This document shows positions 32,160 through 42,303 of a stretch of DNA of 64,000 nt, piece by piece. The stretch is taken from positions 62,001-126,000 of the forward strand of contig NZ_NFJZ01000009.1 in NCBI RefSeq assembly GCF_002160135.1, given 5' to 3'. Each line of letters starts with the position of its first letter. Positions within the stretch are counted from its first letter, which is position 1. Source of the stretch: Lachnoclostridium sp. An196. GTDB lineage: Bacteria; Bacillota; Clostridia; Lachnospirales; Lachnospiraceae. Below the pieces are notes generated by a model. The model made no database searches. It had not been told where the DNA came from and saw only the letters and a program-made list of their open reading frames with translations. The position numbers and the translations under genes were made by a program.

Positions 32160-34412
32160 ATGAACGACTGGAAACAGTGGGATGGATTCGAAGGACGTCT
32201 CTGGAAAGAAGAGGTCAACACCAGAGACTTTATTCAGAAGAATTACCAGCCTTATGACGGGGACGCTTCTTTTCTGGAAGGTCCCACGGAAGCGACCGAC
32301 AGGCTGTGGGGTATTTTACAGAAATTACAGAAGGAGGAGCGTGCCAAAGGCGGAGTGCTGGACATGGATACGGATGTGGTTTCCACGCTGACTTCTCACG
32401 GCTCCGGCTACATCAGTGAAGAGACGAAAGATCTGGAAAAGGTGGTGGGTCTTCAGACGGACAAGCCGCTGAAGCGGGCGTTTATGCCTTTCGGAGGGAT
32501 CCGTATGGCGGAGGAGGCATGCCGGACTTACGGTTATGAACCCAGCCCGGAGCTCCATAAGATTTTCAGCGAATACTGCAAGACGCACAATCAGGGTGTA
32601 TTCGACGTCTATACGCCGGAGATCAAGAAGGCACGCCATAATAAGATCATCACGGGGCTGCCGGATACTTACGGACGGGGACGGATCGTAGGCGATTACC
32701 GCCGGGTGGCTCTTTACGGCATCGATTATCTGATGGAGGAGAAAGCCAGGGATTTAGCCAACTGCGGGGATGGAACCATGACCGACGATGTGATCCGTCA
32801 GAGAGAAGAGATATCCATGCAGTACCGGGCGCTGGGAGAGATGAAGAAGATGGCCCGGATCTACGGATATGATATTTCCAAACCGGCGGCGGATGCCAGG
32901 GAAGCGGTGCAGTGGCTGTATTTCGGATATCTGGCGGCGATCAAGACGCAGAACGGAGCCGCCATGAGCGTGGGACGCATCTCCACCTTCCTGGATATCT
33001 ATATCCAGCGGGATCTGGACAGGGGTATCCTGACAGAGAAGGAAGCGCAGGAACTGATCGATCATCTGGTCATGAAGTTCCGCATGGTGAAATTCGCGCG
33101 GATCCCGTCATATAATCAGCTTTTTTCCGGCGATCCGGTGTGGGCGACGCTGGAGGTGGCGGGAACCGGCGTGGACGGACGTTCCATGGTGACGAAGACC
33201 GACTTCCGGTTCCTCCATACACTGGAAAATATGGGACCCAGTCCGGAACCCAACCTGACGGTTCTCTATTCCTCTTCTCTGCCGGAGAATTTTAAAAATT
33301 ATGCGGCGGATATCTCAATCCGTACCAGTTCGGTGCAGTATGAGAATGACGATGTGATGAAGCCGGTATGGGGCGACGATTATTCCATCTGCTGCTGCGT
33401 GTCCGCGACCCAGACAGGAAAAGAGATGCAGTTCTTCGGCGCTCGGGCGAACCTGGCCAAGTGCCTGCTTTATGCCATCAACGGCGGCGTGGATACCAAG
33501 TCCGGAGAGCAGGTAGGCCCCGCATACCGTCCGATTACTTCTGAATATCTTGATTATGATGAAGTGATCGAAAAATATGATCAGATGATGGACTGGCTGG
33601 CAAGACTTTATGTCAATACGCTGAACGCCATTCAGTATATGCACGATAAATATTATTATGAAGCGGCGGAGATGGCGCTGATCGACACGGATGTGCGAAG
33701 GACCTTTGCCACCGGCATCGCGGGATTTTCCCATGTGGTGGATTCTCTGAGCGCGGTCAGATATGCAAAGGTGAAAGTGATCCGGGATGAACGGGGGCTG
33801 GCGGTGGACTACGAGACGGAAGGAGACTTCCCGCGTTACGGCAATGATGACGACCGGGCGGATGATATTGCCGTATGGCTTCTGAAAACGTTCCTGGATA
33901 AGATTAAACGGTGCCATACCTATCGGGATTCAGAGCCTACCACATCGATCCTGACGATTACTTCCAACGTGGTGTACGGAAAAGCCACCGGCAGTATGCC
34001 GGACGGCCGCAAAGCGGGAGATCCGTTGGCTCCCGGCGCCAATCCCAGCTATCATGCGGAGCAGAACGGCCTGCTGGCTTCCCTGAATTCGGTGGCGAAG
34101 CTGCCCTACGAGTGGGCATTGGACGGGATCTCCAATACGCAGACCATCAATCCGGACGCTCTGGGACATGCGGAAGAGGAACGGATCCGCAATCTGGTCC
34201 AGGTAATGGACGGATATTTTGATCAGGGAGCGCATCACCTGAACGTAAATGTGTTCGGAAGAGAGAAACTGATCGACGCCATGGAGCACCCCGAGAAAGA
34301 GGAGTATGCCAATTTCACGATCCGGGTGTCCGGCTATGCGGTGAAATTTATCGATCTGACGAGAGAGCAGCAGATGGATGTGATCGCGAGAACCTGCCAT
34401 GCAAGGATCTAG
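32160..34412 (+). CDS. pflB: Pyruvate formate-lyase
   Basis: 750 residues, the usual length. It splits pyruvate with CoA into acetyl-CoA and formate in anaerobic metabolism. Near the C-terminus the glycyl-radical loop RVSGYAVKF places the radical on Gly725. The catalytic cysteines are in [12 protein letters not shown] (Cys412 and Cys413; three Cys in a row at 411-413). AAGGAGG lies seven bases before the ATG. The activating enzyme gene overlaps the end by 14 bases. The enzyme is active only without oxygen, fitting a strict anaerobe. Confidence 0.96.
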   Translation: MNDWKQWDGFEGRLWKEEVNTRDFIQKNYQPYDGDASFLEGPTEATDRLWGILQKLQKEERAKGGVLDMDTDVVSTLTSHGSGYISEETKDLEKVVGLQTDKPLKRAFMPFGGIRMAEEACRTYGYEPSPELHKIFSEYCKTHNQGVFDVYTPEIKKARHNKIITGLPDTYGRGRIVGDYRRVALYGIDYLMEEKARDLANCGDGTMTDDVIRQREEISMQYRALGEMKKMARIYGYDISKPAADAREAVQWLYFGYLAAIKTQNGAAMSVGRISTFLDIYIQRDLDRGILTEKEAQELIDHLVMKFRMVKFARIPSYNQLFSGDPVWATLEVAGTGVDGRSMVTKTDFRFLHTLENMGPSPEPNLTVLYSSSLPENFKNYAADISIRTSSVQYENDDVMKPVWGDDYSICCCVSATQTGKEMQFFGARANLAKCLLYAINGGVDTKSGEQVGPAYRPITSEYLDYDEVIEKYDQMMDWLARLYVNTLNAIQYMHDKYYYEAAEMALIDTDVRRTFATGIAGFSHVVDSLSAVRYAKVKVIRDERGLAVDYETEGDFPRYGNDDDRADDIAVWLLKTFLDKIKRCHTYRDSEPTTSILTITSNVVYGKATGSMPDGRKAGDPLAPGANPSYHAEQNGLLASLNSVAKLPYEWALDGISNTQTINPDALGHAEEERIRNLVQVMDGYFDQGAHHLNVNVFGREKLIDAMEHPEKEEYANFTIRVSGYAVKFIDLTREQQMDVIARTCHARI

Positions 34413-35160
34413 TGTGGAAGGATATATTCATTCTATAGAGACGTTCGGCCTGGTAGACGGGCCGGGCGTCCGCTTTGTGGTCTTTTTGCAGGGATGTCCC
34501 ATGCGGTGTCAGTACTGTCACAATCCTGAGACCTGGAAGATGAAAGAGGGAGAGCTCTGGACGGCAGAAACTCTGTTTGCCAGAGCCTGCCGGTACCACA
34601 GGTACTGGAAGGGAAAACGGGGAGGAGAAGTGACCGGAGGAATCACCGTGAGCGGCGGCGAACCGCTTTTGCAGATGGAATTTGTAACCCGTTTTTTCCG
34701 GCTGGCGAAAGAACGGGGAGTGCACACGGCGCTGGACACATCCGGGGCTTTGTTTTCCATGAAAGATCCGTTCCGGGGAAGATTTTGTTCTTTGATGGAG
34801 GTGACGGATCTGGTGATCCTGGATCTGAAAGAGATGGACAGTGAGAGACACCGGATACTGACGGGGCATGGAAATGAAAATATCCTGCAGATGGCAAAGA
34901 CTTTGTCGGACATGGGGAAAGATATGTGGATCCGCCATGTGCTGGTGCCGGGAGTGACGGACAGCCGGGAAAGCCTGCTGGCACTGAGAGACTTTCTCGG
35001 GACACTGGAGACGGTACGAAGAGCCGAGATCCTGCCATATCACACCATGGGACAGATAAAATGGGAGCAGATGGGACTTCCTTATGCCCTGGACGGAGTG
35101 CGCCCTCCGTCGGAGGAAGAAGTCCGCCGGGCAGAAGAACTGACAGGCATGCGCGCGTAG
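34399..35160 (+). CDS. pflA: Pyruvate formate-lyase activating enzyme (radical SAM)
   Basis: 253 residues. The radical SAM cluster motif CxxxCxxC is CPMRCQYC with Cys33, Cys37 and Cys40, followed by the GGE-type SGGEPLLQ that binds SAM. The conserved HIPxH-type end region [13 protein letters not shown] is present. It generates a 5'-deoxyadenosyl radical that abstracts hydrogen from the glycine of PflB. The start lies inside pflB, so translation is coupled. A stem with AACAGCTTCCC arms follows the stop. Confidence 0.95.
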   Translation: MQGSSVEGYIHSIETFGLVDGPGVRFVVFLQGCPMRCQYCHNPETWKMKEGELWTAETLFARACRYHRYWKGKRGGEVTGGITVSGGEPLLQMEFVTRFFRLAKERGVHTALDTSGALFSMKDPFRGRFCSLMEVTDLVILDLKEMDSERHRILTGHGNENILQMAKTLSDMGKDMWIRHVLVPGVTDSRESLLALRDFLGTLETVRRAEILPYHTMGQIKWEQMGLPYALDGVRPPSEEEVRRAEELTGMRA

Positions 35161-35161
35161 A

Positions 35162-35199
35162 AAAACAGCTTCCCGGGATTACCTGGGAAGCTGTTTGAT
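35162..35199. terminator. Bidirectional terminator between pflA and the DtxR-type gene
   Basis: AAACAGCTTCCCGG and CCTGGGAAGCTGTTT pair over about 14 bp (one mismatch) around GATTA. T-runs occur on both strands, strongest on the minus strand (TGTTTTTC). The last codons of the DtxR-type gene lie inside it. Confidence 0.85.
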
Positions 35200-35538
35200 C
35201 TTTTCAAAGCTCTCGTCGCTGATTACATGCTCCATGCGGCAGGCGTCTTTCTTGGCGACTTCTTCGTCCACGCCGATGGAGATCAGGAACTGGGACAATA
35301 CCAGATGACGCTCATAGATTTTCAGGGCGATGGAGAGACCGGAACCGGTCAGCATCAGGTTGCCGTGGTCGTCCAGCGTCACATATCCATTCTCGCGGAG
35401 GCGCTTCATCGCCACGCTGATGCTGGGCTTGCTGTAGCCCAGATGATTCGCCACATCGATGGAACGCACGTTTCCTAATTCTCTGGAAAGGACCAGGATG
35501 GCTTCCAGATAGTCTTCCGGCGATTCCTGCATTTTCAT
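35179..35538 (-). CDS. DtxR/MntR family metal-dependent regulator
   Basis: 119 residues. The winged helix is SPEDYLEAILVLSRELGNVR followed by SIDVANHLGYSKPSISVAMKRLRENGYV, and the dimer domain holds the metal ligands of this family in YERHLVLSQFLISIGV and KDACRMEHVISDE (His, Cys/Glu and His positions). It lacks the SH3-like third domain, as do MntR proteins. Regulators of this type repress manganese or iron uptake genes when metal is plentiful. No transporter gene is next to it here; the ZIP gene at the window start is far away. CCCTTTC-complement (GAAAGGGGG) precedes the ATG. Confidence 0.9.
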   Translation of the reverse strand: MKMQESPEDYLEAILVLSRELGNVRSIDVANHLGYSKPSISVAMKRLRENGYVTLDDHGNLMLTGSGLSIALKIYERHLVLSQFLISIGVDEEVAKKDACRMEHVISDESFEKIKQLPR

Positions 35539-35662
35539 AGATGAATTCCCCCTTTCTGTATTTTAAGTGTTATTATTCGCACTGCAATCAGTAAGTCAAG
35601 CATAACACAGGAAATCCCGGAATGCAATTGCAAATCCCGGAGAAACAGGGTACAATGGGCGT

Positions 35663-37000
35663 ATGAAATCTGAGGAAAAAATATTTGTCCGGGAAGTGCT
35701 GAAGCTGATCCGGGGAGACCTGCAGACTGTTTTCCCTTATCTTGGCGAGGCGCTGGCGTTTCCGGAATGGAAAGAGACGGCGGGGAATCCGGGGACGGAC
35801 GGTCTTAGTCTGTACTGGAATCCGGCGGAGGTTCTTGCGCAGTTTCGCAAAGATACAGAAAGTCTCCGGCGCGTCTATCTGCATCTTATCTATCATAACC
35901 TTTACCAGCATCCGCTGCGAAGGGCGGAGGAGGAGCAGTCCGTCTGGGACGCCGCCTGCGATCTGATGACAGAATACCGGATTGACCGCCTGTATCTGGA
36001 GGAGGCCGGCAAGACAATCCCCGGGGACAGAAGCAGGGTGTACCGGACACTGAGAAAAAACGGCGGCCTTTTTTCCGGCAAGAAGCTGCTTTCCTGGCTG
36101 TCTTCACGGACGGCGGAAGAACTGGAGCAGTTAAGACTGCTTTTTGGCAGAGACAGTCATGAATACTGGCTTTCCGGTATGGATGACGATGCAGGGGAAG
36201 GCGCCGGATCATTGAGGCGGGAGCGTATGCCGGATCAGGCGGACGCCGGACAGAGAATCAAGGCGCTGCATCGCTGGAGAACGATTTTTGAACAGCTTCC
36301 CGTCAGGGAGGCGGAGCACCGGAGACAGGCGGGGGGAAGCGCCGGATCAGGGGATGTTTCCATTGTCCTGGAAAAAGAACGCGGGCATGATTTCCGCCGG
36401 TTTTTGAAACGCTTTGCGGTGCAGAGAGAAGAAATGTGTCTGGATATGGACAGTTTCGACTATATCCCTTATGATTACAGCCGGAGAATGTACGACCGGC
36501 TGGTTTTTCTGGAACCGCTGGAGTACAGAGAGATGAGGAAGCTTCAGGAGTTCGTGATCGCTATCGACACGTCCGGTTCCTGTTCGGGAGAGATTGTCCG
36601 CAGCTTTCTGGAGGAAACCTGGGAGATTTTAAGCGAGCGCGAAAATTTTTTCCGGGAAATGGAGATTCACATTATTCAGTGTGACTGCCTGATTCAGGAG
36701 CATGTGAGGATCACCTGTGAAGAGGAGTGGAAGGAGTACCTGGAGCATATCCGGATCAAGGGACATGGAGATACGGATTTCACGCCGGTTTTCCGGCTGG
36801 TGGACCGGCTGGTGAGTGAAGGAGATCTCCGGAACCTGAAAGGCCTTTTGTATTTTACAGACGGGGATGGCGTCTACCCTTCGGAGGCGCCCTCCTATGA
36901 TACGGCTTTTGTATTTTTAAATGAAAAATTACGGAAAGGGAAGGCTCCTGACTGGGCGATTTCCCTGACCCTGGACCGGGAATTGGAGAGACGGGAATGA
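35663..37000 (+). CDS. VWA-like/metallopeptidase-like protein (DUF2201 family)
   Basis: 445 residues. The N-terminal 170 resemble the putative metallopeptidase domain of DUF2201 and the C-terminal part (about 300-440) is a von Willebrand A-like domain starting EFVIAIDTSGSCSG, a MIDAS-type DxSxS with metal-binding Asp, Ser and Ser, and later YFTDGDG. Where active relatives have HExxH, this protein has HLIYH (His74 to His78), so the catalytic Glu is absent. The next gene, a MoxR ATPase, overlaps by four bases (ATGA); MoxR/VWA pairs act as chaperone or metal-insertion systems. The substrate is unknown. Confidence 0.82.
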   Translation: MKSEEKIFVREVLKLIRGDLQTVFPYLGEALAFPEWKETAGNPGTDGLSLYWNPAEVLAQFRKDTESLRRVYLHLIYHNLYQHPLRRAEEEQSVWDAACDLMTEYRIDRLYLEEAGKTIPGDRSRVYRTLRKNGGLFSGKKLLSWLSSRTAEELEQLRLLFGRDSHEYWLSGMDDDAGEGAGSLRRERMPDQADAGQRIKALHRWRTIFEQLPVREAEHRRQAGGSAGSGDVSIVLEKERGHDFRRFLKRFAVQREEMCLDMDSFDYIPYDYSRRMYDRLVFLEPLEYREMRKLQEFVIAIDTSGSCSGEIVRSFLEETWEILSERENFFREMEIHIIQCDCLIQEHVRITCEEEWKEYLEHIRIKGHGDTDFTPVFRLVDRLVSEGDLRNLKGLLYFTDGDGVYPSEAPSYDTAFVFLNEKLRKGKAPDWAISLTLDRELERRE

Positions 37001-38475
37001 ATATAGAAGAAGCAAAAGAAGAGATTATCCGGAGTGTGCGCGCCTATACCGCGAAAGACGCATACGGATGCAGCCGGATACCGGTGCCGAAACAAAGGCC
37101 GCTGCTCCTGATAGGACCGCCCGGTGTGGGGAAGACCGCGGTCATGGAGCAGGCGGCCGACGCATGCGGAGTAGGACTTCTCGCTTATACCATGACGCAT
37201 CATACCAGACAGAGCGCGGTAGGGCTCCCTCAGTTGGCAGAACAGGAATATGAGGGAAAGAAATACACGGTGACAGAATACACCATGAGCGAGATCATCG
37301 GTGAGATCTATACGTATATGAAACGTACTGGATACCGGGAAGGGATCCTGTTCCTGGACGAGATCAACTGTGTGTCAGAGACTCTGGCTCCCACCATGCT
37401 CCAGCTCCTTCAGTATAAGACTTTTGGAAATCACCGGGTACCGGAGGGCTGGATCATAGCCGCCGCGGGAAATCCGAAAGAATTCAACCGTTCTGTGCGC
37501 GATCTGGATATGGCTTCGCTGGACCGGGTCCGGGTGATCCAGGTAGAGGCGGATTTTGGAGTCTGGAAAGATTATGCGTGGAAAAAAGGCGTGCATCCGG
37601 CGGTGCTGTCCTATCTGGAGACACATCCGGAGCATTTTTACCGGGTGAACCAGGAACATGGAAAAAGGGAGTTCGTGACCGCCAGAGGATGGGAGGACCT
37701 CTCGGTGGTGCTTACGGAATATGAGCGGCAGGGGATGGAGACGGGCAGAGATTTTATGGCCGGATTTCTCCGCTGCCCGGAGATCGCCGGCGATTTTGCC
37801 TCTTATTATCAAATGTACTGCTCTATGACCGGAAAATACCGGATCGCGGAACTGGCGGACGGACGGCTTGAAGCTGCGGAAACGGATGCGCTGAAGGCAT
37901 CTCTTCAGAATGTTCCGGCAGACGCCCGGTGCGTGTTTATCAGACATCTTCTGGCGGCAGCCGGCGCGCAGATGACGGAATACGGCAGGCGGCGCAGATA
38001 TCTGTCCCGGAGGCAGGAGGTCCTGGAACAGTACCGGAGCAGACAGGGAGACGGGCAGGACGCGGAGGATTTTCTCAGGCAGCGGGCGCATGCTCTGAAG
38101 GTCAGGAAAGAAAACGGTCTGTTAAAGCCGGGCGAAGAAGGCCTGGAGCGCCGGGTGGATGACAGCCTGAGAGAGATCCTGTACGGTCCGGGAGATGACT
38201 CTGATATCGGAAAAGAGACGGAAGATCTGAAAAGGCAGAAAGAGGAGATTCTGAAGAACCTGAACCGGCTGACAGATTTTGTCAGAGACGCGTTCGGGGA
38301 AGACCTGGAACTGGCGGAATGGCTCCGGGGAATCGAAAACCACGGGGACGCGCATGCTCTGGGATTTTCCAGGCCGGAATACGCCGTACTCCTGGACCGT
38401 AAAGGACAGGAGGCGGCTCTGAAAGAAAAAATAAAAACATTGGAGGAACAATATGAAACTGCTGATTGCATCTGA
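36997..38475 (+). CDS. MoxR-type AAA+ ATPase
   Basis: 492 residues. Walker A is LLIGPPGVGKTAVMEQ (about 32-47), Walker B ILFLDEINCV (about 116-125), then the sensor-1 IIAAAGNP and arginine-finger region MASLDRVRVIQ. The C-terminal 170 residues are long, charged and helical, beyond the usual MoxR length. MoxR ATPases work with VWA proteins, here the gene before it, in maturing or inserting cofactors into enzymes. The overlap of four bases with that gene and 23 with the next one shows a tight operon. Confidence 0.85.
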   Translation: MNIEEAKEEIIRSVRAYTAKDAYGCSRIPVPKQRPLLLIGPPGVGKTAVMEQAADACGVGLLAYTMTHHTRQSAVGLPQLAEQEYEGKKYTVTEYTMSEIIGEIYTYMKRTGYREGILFLDEINCVSETLAPTMLQLLQYKTFGNHRVPEGWIIAAAGNPKEFNRSVRDLDMASLDRVRVIQVEADFGVWKDYAWKKGVHPAVLSYLETHPEHFYRVNQEHGKREFVTARGWEDLSVVLTEYERQGMETGRDFMAGFLRCPEIAGDFASYYQMYCSMTGKYRIAELADGRLEAAETDALKASLQNVPADARCVFIRHLLAAAGAQMTEYGRRRRYLSRRQEVLEQYRSRQGDGQDAEDFLRQRAHALKVRKENGLLKPGEEGLERRVDDSLREILYGPGDDSDIGKETEDLKRQKEEILKNLNRLTDFVRDAFGEDLELAEWLRGIENHGDAHALGFSRPEYAVLLDRKGQEAALKEKIKTLEEQYETADCI

Positions 38476-38998
38476 TATTCACGGTTCTGCATATTATTGC
38501 AGGAAACTGCTGGAAGCTTATAAAAAGGAAGAGGCGGACAAATTGATTTTACTGGGGGATATCCTGTATCATGGCCCCCGGAATGATCTGCCCGAAGAAT
38601 ATGCGCCCAAAGAGGTGATTGCCATGCTCAATCCCATGAAGCAGGAAATCCTGTGCGTACGGGGAAACTGCGATACGGAGGTTGATCAGATGGTGCTGGA
38701 ATTCCCGATCCTGGCGGATTATGGTTTCCTGTACGAAAGGGGACGCATGATCTTCCTGACCCATGGACATGTGTTTAACGAAAACCATCTTCCGATGCTG
38801 AAAAAAGGGGATATCCTGCTCCACGGGCATACCCATGTGCCCGTATGCAGAGAGCATGAGGAGTATATTTATATGAATCCAGGCTCCGTATCCATTCCGA
38901 AAGAAGGAAGCGAGCACAGCTATATGACGTACGAAGACGGAATATTCATTTGGAAGAATCTGGACCGGGAAGCGTATCTGGAGTATCGGGTCGGTTAA
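38453..38998 (+). CDS. yfcE: YfcE/MJ0936-type metallophosphodiesterase
   Basis: 181 residues with the calcineurin-like metal sites in order: MKLLIASDIHGS (Asp, His), LILLGDILYHGPRND (Asp), VRGNCDTE (Asn), LTHGHVF (His) and LHGHTHVP (His-x-His). Relatives hydrolyse simple phosphodiesters with manganese, natural substrate unknown. The N-terminus overlaps the upstream MoxR gene by 23 bases, AGGAACAAT precedes the ATG, and a small intergenic gap follows. Confidence 0.92.
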   Translation: MKLLIASDIHGSAYYCRKLLEAYKKEEADKLILLGDILYHGPRNDLPEEYAPKEVIAMLNPMKQEILCVRGNCDTEVDQMVLEFPILADYGFLYERGRMIFLTHGHVFNENHLPMLKKGDILLHGHTHVPVCREHEEYIYMNPGSVSIPKEGSEHSYMTYEDGIFIWKNLDREAYLEYRVG

Positions 38999-39089
38999 TA
39001 ATTGCTGTCGATAATTGTTGAATTTGCCGGTGGAATTTCGTATAATGACTTTATACGATAAAAAGTCTCAAATACGGAGGAACATCGAC

Positions 39090-39476
39090 ATGAAAAAACT
39101 GACAGTTAGAAAAGACAAAGAGTGCATGGCCTGTCTGGCGTGTGTACAGGCCTGCTCCGAAGCCTTTTACAAGGTGATGGATCCGGGAAAATCCTGTATC
39201 CAGATCGTGGAAAAGAACGGGGTTGTAAAACCGTCTGTCTGCGTGCAGTGCGGAAAATGCGCGAAAGCCTGCGAAGCAGGAGCGATTACCCAGAACGCAA
39301 AGGGCGTGTACATGATTAACAAAAAACTCTGTACCGGCTGCGGCAAATGTGTGGAGGTCTGTCCGTTCCATGTAATGGTGAAAGCAGAAGATTCACCGGT
39401 AACGAGCAAGTGTATCGCATGCGGTATATGTGCAAAAGCCTGTCCGATGGATGTACTGGAAGTCGTAGAGAAATAA
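39090..39476 (+). CDS. Polyferredoxin with four [4Fe-4S] motifs
   Basis: 128 residues from the ATG at 39090, which has CGGAGG nine bases before it; the frame is open further up to 39015 without a ribosome site. Four cysteine motifs occur: CMACLACVQAC, CVQCGKCAKAC, CTGCGKCVEVCP and CIACGICAKACP, enough for four clusters in two ferredoxin units. Related proteins (HycB, CooF type) pass electrons between dehydrogenases and hydrogenases in the cytoplasm. No oxidoreductase gene is beside it, so the partner is unknown. Confidence 0.88.
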   Translation: MKKLTVRKDKECMACLACVQACSEAFYKVMDPGKSCIQIVEKNGVVKPSVCVQCGKCAKACEAGAITQNAKGVYMINKKLCTGCGKCVEVCPFHVMVKAEDSPVTSKCIACGICAKACPMDVLEVVEK

Positions 39477-39493
39477 ACCGGAGATACCGGATT

Positions 39494-39530
39494 AAAGGGG
39501 CCGTCCTGATGTGACAGCCCTTTTTTATGC
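39494..39530 (+). terminator. Intrinsic terminator after the polyferredoxin gene
   Basis: AAGGGGCCGTC and GACAGCCCTTTTTT: imperfect stem with a strong T-run, about 20 bases after the stop. Confidence 0.7.
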
Positions 39531-39641
39531 AATTTTTTTGAAAATATATTCAGAAAAAGACTTGCATTAACGGAACTTTGCATTATAATAAAATAGGTTT
39601 ATGAGAATTAAAACCAGTTCAAAGTGAGGAGAATGATGATT

Positions 39642-40484
39642 ATGAAAAAGAAAGTAGTAAGTGTGATGCTGTGTGCAGCCATGACAGCTGCAGTGCTGGC
39701 CGGCTGTGGAAGCAGCAGTGCTGAGACCGTCTCAGAGGATACATCGGCAGCTGCGGAAGAAACTGAGGATGTAGCTGCGGAAGAGACCGCAGAGACCGCC
39801 GAGGCTGATACAGAGGAAAGCGCGGGCGGAACCCTGGTAATGGGTACCAACGCAGAGTTCCCGCCGTATGAGTATTATGAGGGACAGGAGGTTGTCGGAA
39901 TCGATGCGGAGATGGCTGCGGCAGTAGCTGAGAAGCTGGGGATGGAGCTGAAAATTGAGGATATGGCATTTGACTCTCTGATTCCGGCGCTTTCTTCCGG
40001 TAAGGTAGATATCGTGGCAGCAGGTATGACTGTAACAGAGGACCGCCTGGCTTCTGTAAACTTCTCTGATACCTATGCGACCGGTATTCAGGCAATTATC
40101 GTAACAGAAGACAGCGACATTGCATCCGCAGACGATCTGGTCGGAAAGACCATTGGCGTTCAGCAGGGAACTACCGGAGACTTGTATGCGACAGATGTGG
40201 AAGGCGCTACGATCGAGCGCTATGCGAAAGGTATGGAGGCAGTGCAGTCTCTGTCCCAGGGCAAGATCGATGCGGTGATCATCGACAACGAGCCGGCAAA
40301 CGTATTTGTGTCTGAAGTAGAAGGACTCAAGATTCTGGATGAAGCATTTGCAACCGAAGATTATGCGGTGGCAGTTGCGAAAGACAATGAAGAACTTCTG
40401 GAGCAGGTCAATACCGCTCTGGCAGAGCTGAAAGAGGATGGAACTCTTCAGGCAATCGTTGACAAATATATTACGGCTGAATAA
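39642..40484 (+). CDS. Amino-acid ABC transporter substrate-binding lipoprotein
   Basis: 280 residues from the ATG at 39642 (GAGGAG 10 bases before; in-frame ATGs at 39633 and 39636 are too close). The signal peptide MKKKVVSVMLCAAMTAAVLA ends at the lipobox LAGC, so the mature protein is anchored by a lipid on the cysteine. An acidic Ser/Glu/Ala linker follows, then the SBP_bac_3 fold (TNAEFPPYEYYEGQEVVGID and DIVAAGMTVTEDRLASVNFS). The family binds polar amino acids such as glutamine, arginine or cystine; which one is not clear. Permease and ATPase genes follow. Confidence 0.93.
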   Translation: MKKKVVSVMLCAAMTAAVLAGCGSSSAETVSEDTSAAAEETEDVAAEETAETAEADTEESAGGTLVMGTNAEFPPYEYYEGQEVVGIDAEMAAAVAEKLGMELKIEDMAFDSLIPALSSGKVDIVAAGMTVTEDRLASVNFSDTYATGIQAIIVTEDSDIASADDLVGKTIGVQQGTTGDLYATDVEGATIERYAKGMEAVQSLSQGKIDAVIIDNEPANVFVSEVEGLKILDEAFATEDYAVAVAKDNEELLEQVNTALAELKEDGTLQAIVDKYITAE

Positions 40485-40515
40485 TCAGCCGGCTGATACA
40501 GGCAGAGGATAAATC

Positions 40516-41202
40516 ATGAGTTTTCAGGAACATTTTTATTTAAACTTTATTAAAGATAACCGTTGGCTGTATATTTGGGACGGACTGAAAATAACGCTGA
40601 CGGTGACGTTGTTCGCTACGCTGCTCGGTATTGTAATTGGTTTCGTTATCGCGATTATCCGATCTACACATGACCGCACGGGTAAGTTTAAGGTGCTGAA
40701 TTTCATCGCCCAGATTTATCTGACTGTGATCCGGGGAACGCCGGTGGTAGTACAGCTGATGATTATTTATTATATAATCTTCGCATCAGTGGATATCAAT
40801 AAAGTGATCGTGGCCGTGCTGGCGTTCGGTATCAACTCAGGGGCGTATGTGGCAGAGATCTGTCGTGCCGGTATTATGTCTATCGATATCGGCCAGCTGG
40901 AAGCGGGGCGCAGCATCGGTTTCAGCTACGCCCAGACTATGTGGTATATTATTCTGCCCCAGGCGTTTAAGAATATCCTGCCTGCATTGGGCAACGAGTT
41001 TATTGTGCTCCTGAAAGAAACGTCCGTATCTGGTTACATCGCGCTGCAGGATCTGACAAAGGGCGGAGATATTATCCGAAGCCGTACTTATGATGCTTTC
41101 TTCCCGCTGATTGCCGTGGCTTTGATTTATCTGGTGATGGTTATGATCTTTACCAAACTGGTATCCATGCTGGAAAGGAGGCTGAAGCAGAGTGAACGAT
41201 AA
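40516..41202 (+). CDS. Amino-acid ABC transporter permease
   Basis: 228 residues of the HisM/GlnP type with five membrane helices, starting with the typical [21 protein letters not shown] and containing [22 protein letters not shown]-like EAA loop residues (EAGRS-G-S). [16 protein letters not shown] matches the family. It forms the membrane channel for the preceding binding protein, usually as a homodimer since only one permease gene is present. The last codons overlap the start (GTG) of the ATPase gene. Confidence 0.94.
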   Translation: MSFQEHFYLNFIKDNRWLYIWDGLKITLTVTLFATLLGIVIGFVIAIIRSTHDRTGKFKVLNFIAQIYLTVIRGTPVVVQLMIIYYIIFASVDINKVIVAVLAFGINSGAYVAEICRAGIMSIDIGQLEAGRSIGFSYAQTMWYIILPQAFKNILPALGNEFIVLLKETSVSGYIALQDLTKGGDIIRSRTYDAFFPLIAVALIYLVMVMIFTKLVSMLERRLKQSER

Positions 41203-41929
41203 TGTGGCGATCCGTGCAGAGGGTGTCTGCAAAAGCTTTGACGGAAAAGGTGTTCTGAAAGGAATCGACCTGGATATTCATAAAGGTGAAGTGGTCGTGA
41301 TCATCGGCCCGTCCGGTTCGGGAAAGAGTACATTTCTTCGATGCCTGAATATGCTGGAAGTTCCGGATGCAGGACATATATGGTTTCATGATGTGGATAT
41401 TACCGAGAAGAAAGTGAACATTGACCATCATCGTCAGAAGATGGGCATGGTGTTCCAGCACTTTAATCTGTTCCCGCATATGGATATTTTGAAGAATATG
41501 ACCATCGGCCCGGAGAAACTGCTGAATCTTCCTAAAGAAGAGGCGGAAAAAGAGGCTATGGCTCTTCTGGAGCGCGTAGGTCTGGCGGATCGGGCGCATT
41601 CTTATCCCAGTCAGCTTTCCGGCGGACAGAAGCAGAGAATCGCTATCGTGAGAGCCCTCTGCATGAAACCGGAAGTGATGCTGTTTGATGAACCTACATC
41701 TGCGCTGGATCCGGAGATGGTAGGTGAAGTGCTGCAGGTTATGAAGGATCTTGCCAGAGAGCATATGACCATGGTGGTTGTCACTCATGAGATGGGATTT
41801 GCCAGAGAGGTGGCGGACCGGGTAGTGTTTCTGGACGACGGGATCCTGATGGAGCAGAATCGACCGGAAGAATTTTTCGGCAATCCGCAGAATGAGCGTT
41901 TAAAAAGCTTCCTTGGAAAAGTTTTATAA
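41192..41929 (+). CDS. glnQ: Amino-acid ABC transporter ATP-binding protein (GlnQ-like)
   Basis: 245 residues, the usual GlnQ length. Walker A is GPSGSGKST, the Q-loop [11 protein letters not shown], signature LSGGQKQR and Walker [15 protein letters not shown] are complete, with the switch histidine in [15 protein letters not shown] start, with GGAAAGGAGG in the permease tail. The ATPase supplies energy for uptake by the two preceding gene products. Confidence 0.95.
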   Translation: MNDNVAIRAEGVCKSFDGKGVLKGIDLDIHKGEVVVIIGPSGSGKSTFLRCLNMLEVPDAGHIWFHDVDITEKKVNIDHHRQKMGMVFQHFNLFPHMDILKNMTIGPEKLLNLPKEEAEKEAMALLERVGLADRAHSYPSQLSGGQKQRIAIVRALCMKPEVMLFDEPTSALDPEMVGEVLQVMKDLAREHMTMVVVTHEMGFAREVADRVVFLDDGILMEQNRPEEFFGNPQNERLKSFLGKVL

Positions 41930-41997
41930 AAGCCGTGGTTGAAACTGCTGTCGGTTTGTGTTAGAATACAACTGTTTGACACGTAGGAGGTGTGAAA

Positions 41998-42234
41998 ATG
42001 GGAATTCTGAGAATCGTACTTACGGTTGTCTTTGTATTAGTCAGCATTGCGTTGGTAGTGCTTGTTCTGATGCAGGAAGGTAAATCAGCAGGTCTGGGTG
42101 CGATCGCAGGCGCGGCGGAGACATACTGGGGCAAGAATAAGGGACGTTCCATGGAAGGGACTCTGGTAAGACTTACAAAGATTCTTGCTGCGGCGTTTAT
42201 TCTGCTGGCAGTGATTTTGAATCTGAATTTTTAA
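41998..42234 (+). CDS. secG: Preprotein translocase subunit SecG
   Basis: 78 residues with two membrane helices around a glycine-rich cytoplasmic loop: VLVLMQEGKSAGLGAIAG is the SecG signature. The subunit assists SecYE in protein export. GGAGGTG lies just before; in-frame GTG at 41992 is inside the ribosome site, so ATG at 41998 is the start. The order secG-rnr-smpB-ssrA is common in Firmicutes. Confidence 0.95.
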   Translation: MGILRIVLTVVFVLVSIALVVLVLMQEGKSAGLGAIAGAAETYWGKNKGRSMEGTLVRLTKILAAAFILLAVILNLNF

Positions 42235-42248
42235 AACGACTGGATTTT

Positions 42249-42284
42249 GGGCACTCTTGTATTGACAAGGGTGCCCATTTTGTT
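42249..42284 (+). terminator. Terminator-like hairpin between secG and rnr
   Basis: GGGCACTCTTG and CAAGGGTGCCC pair (one mismatch) and are followed by ATTTTGTTGTT. It may only attenuate, since rnr starts 20 bases further on. Confidence 0.65.
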
Positions 42285-42303
42285 GTTCTAGGGAGGTGAA
42301 GGG

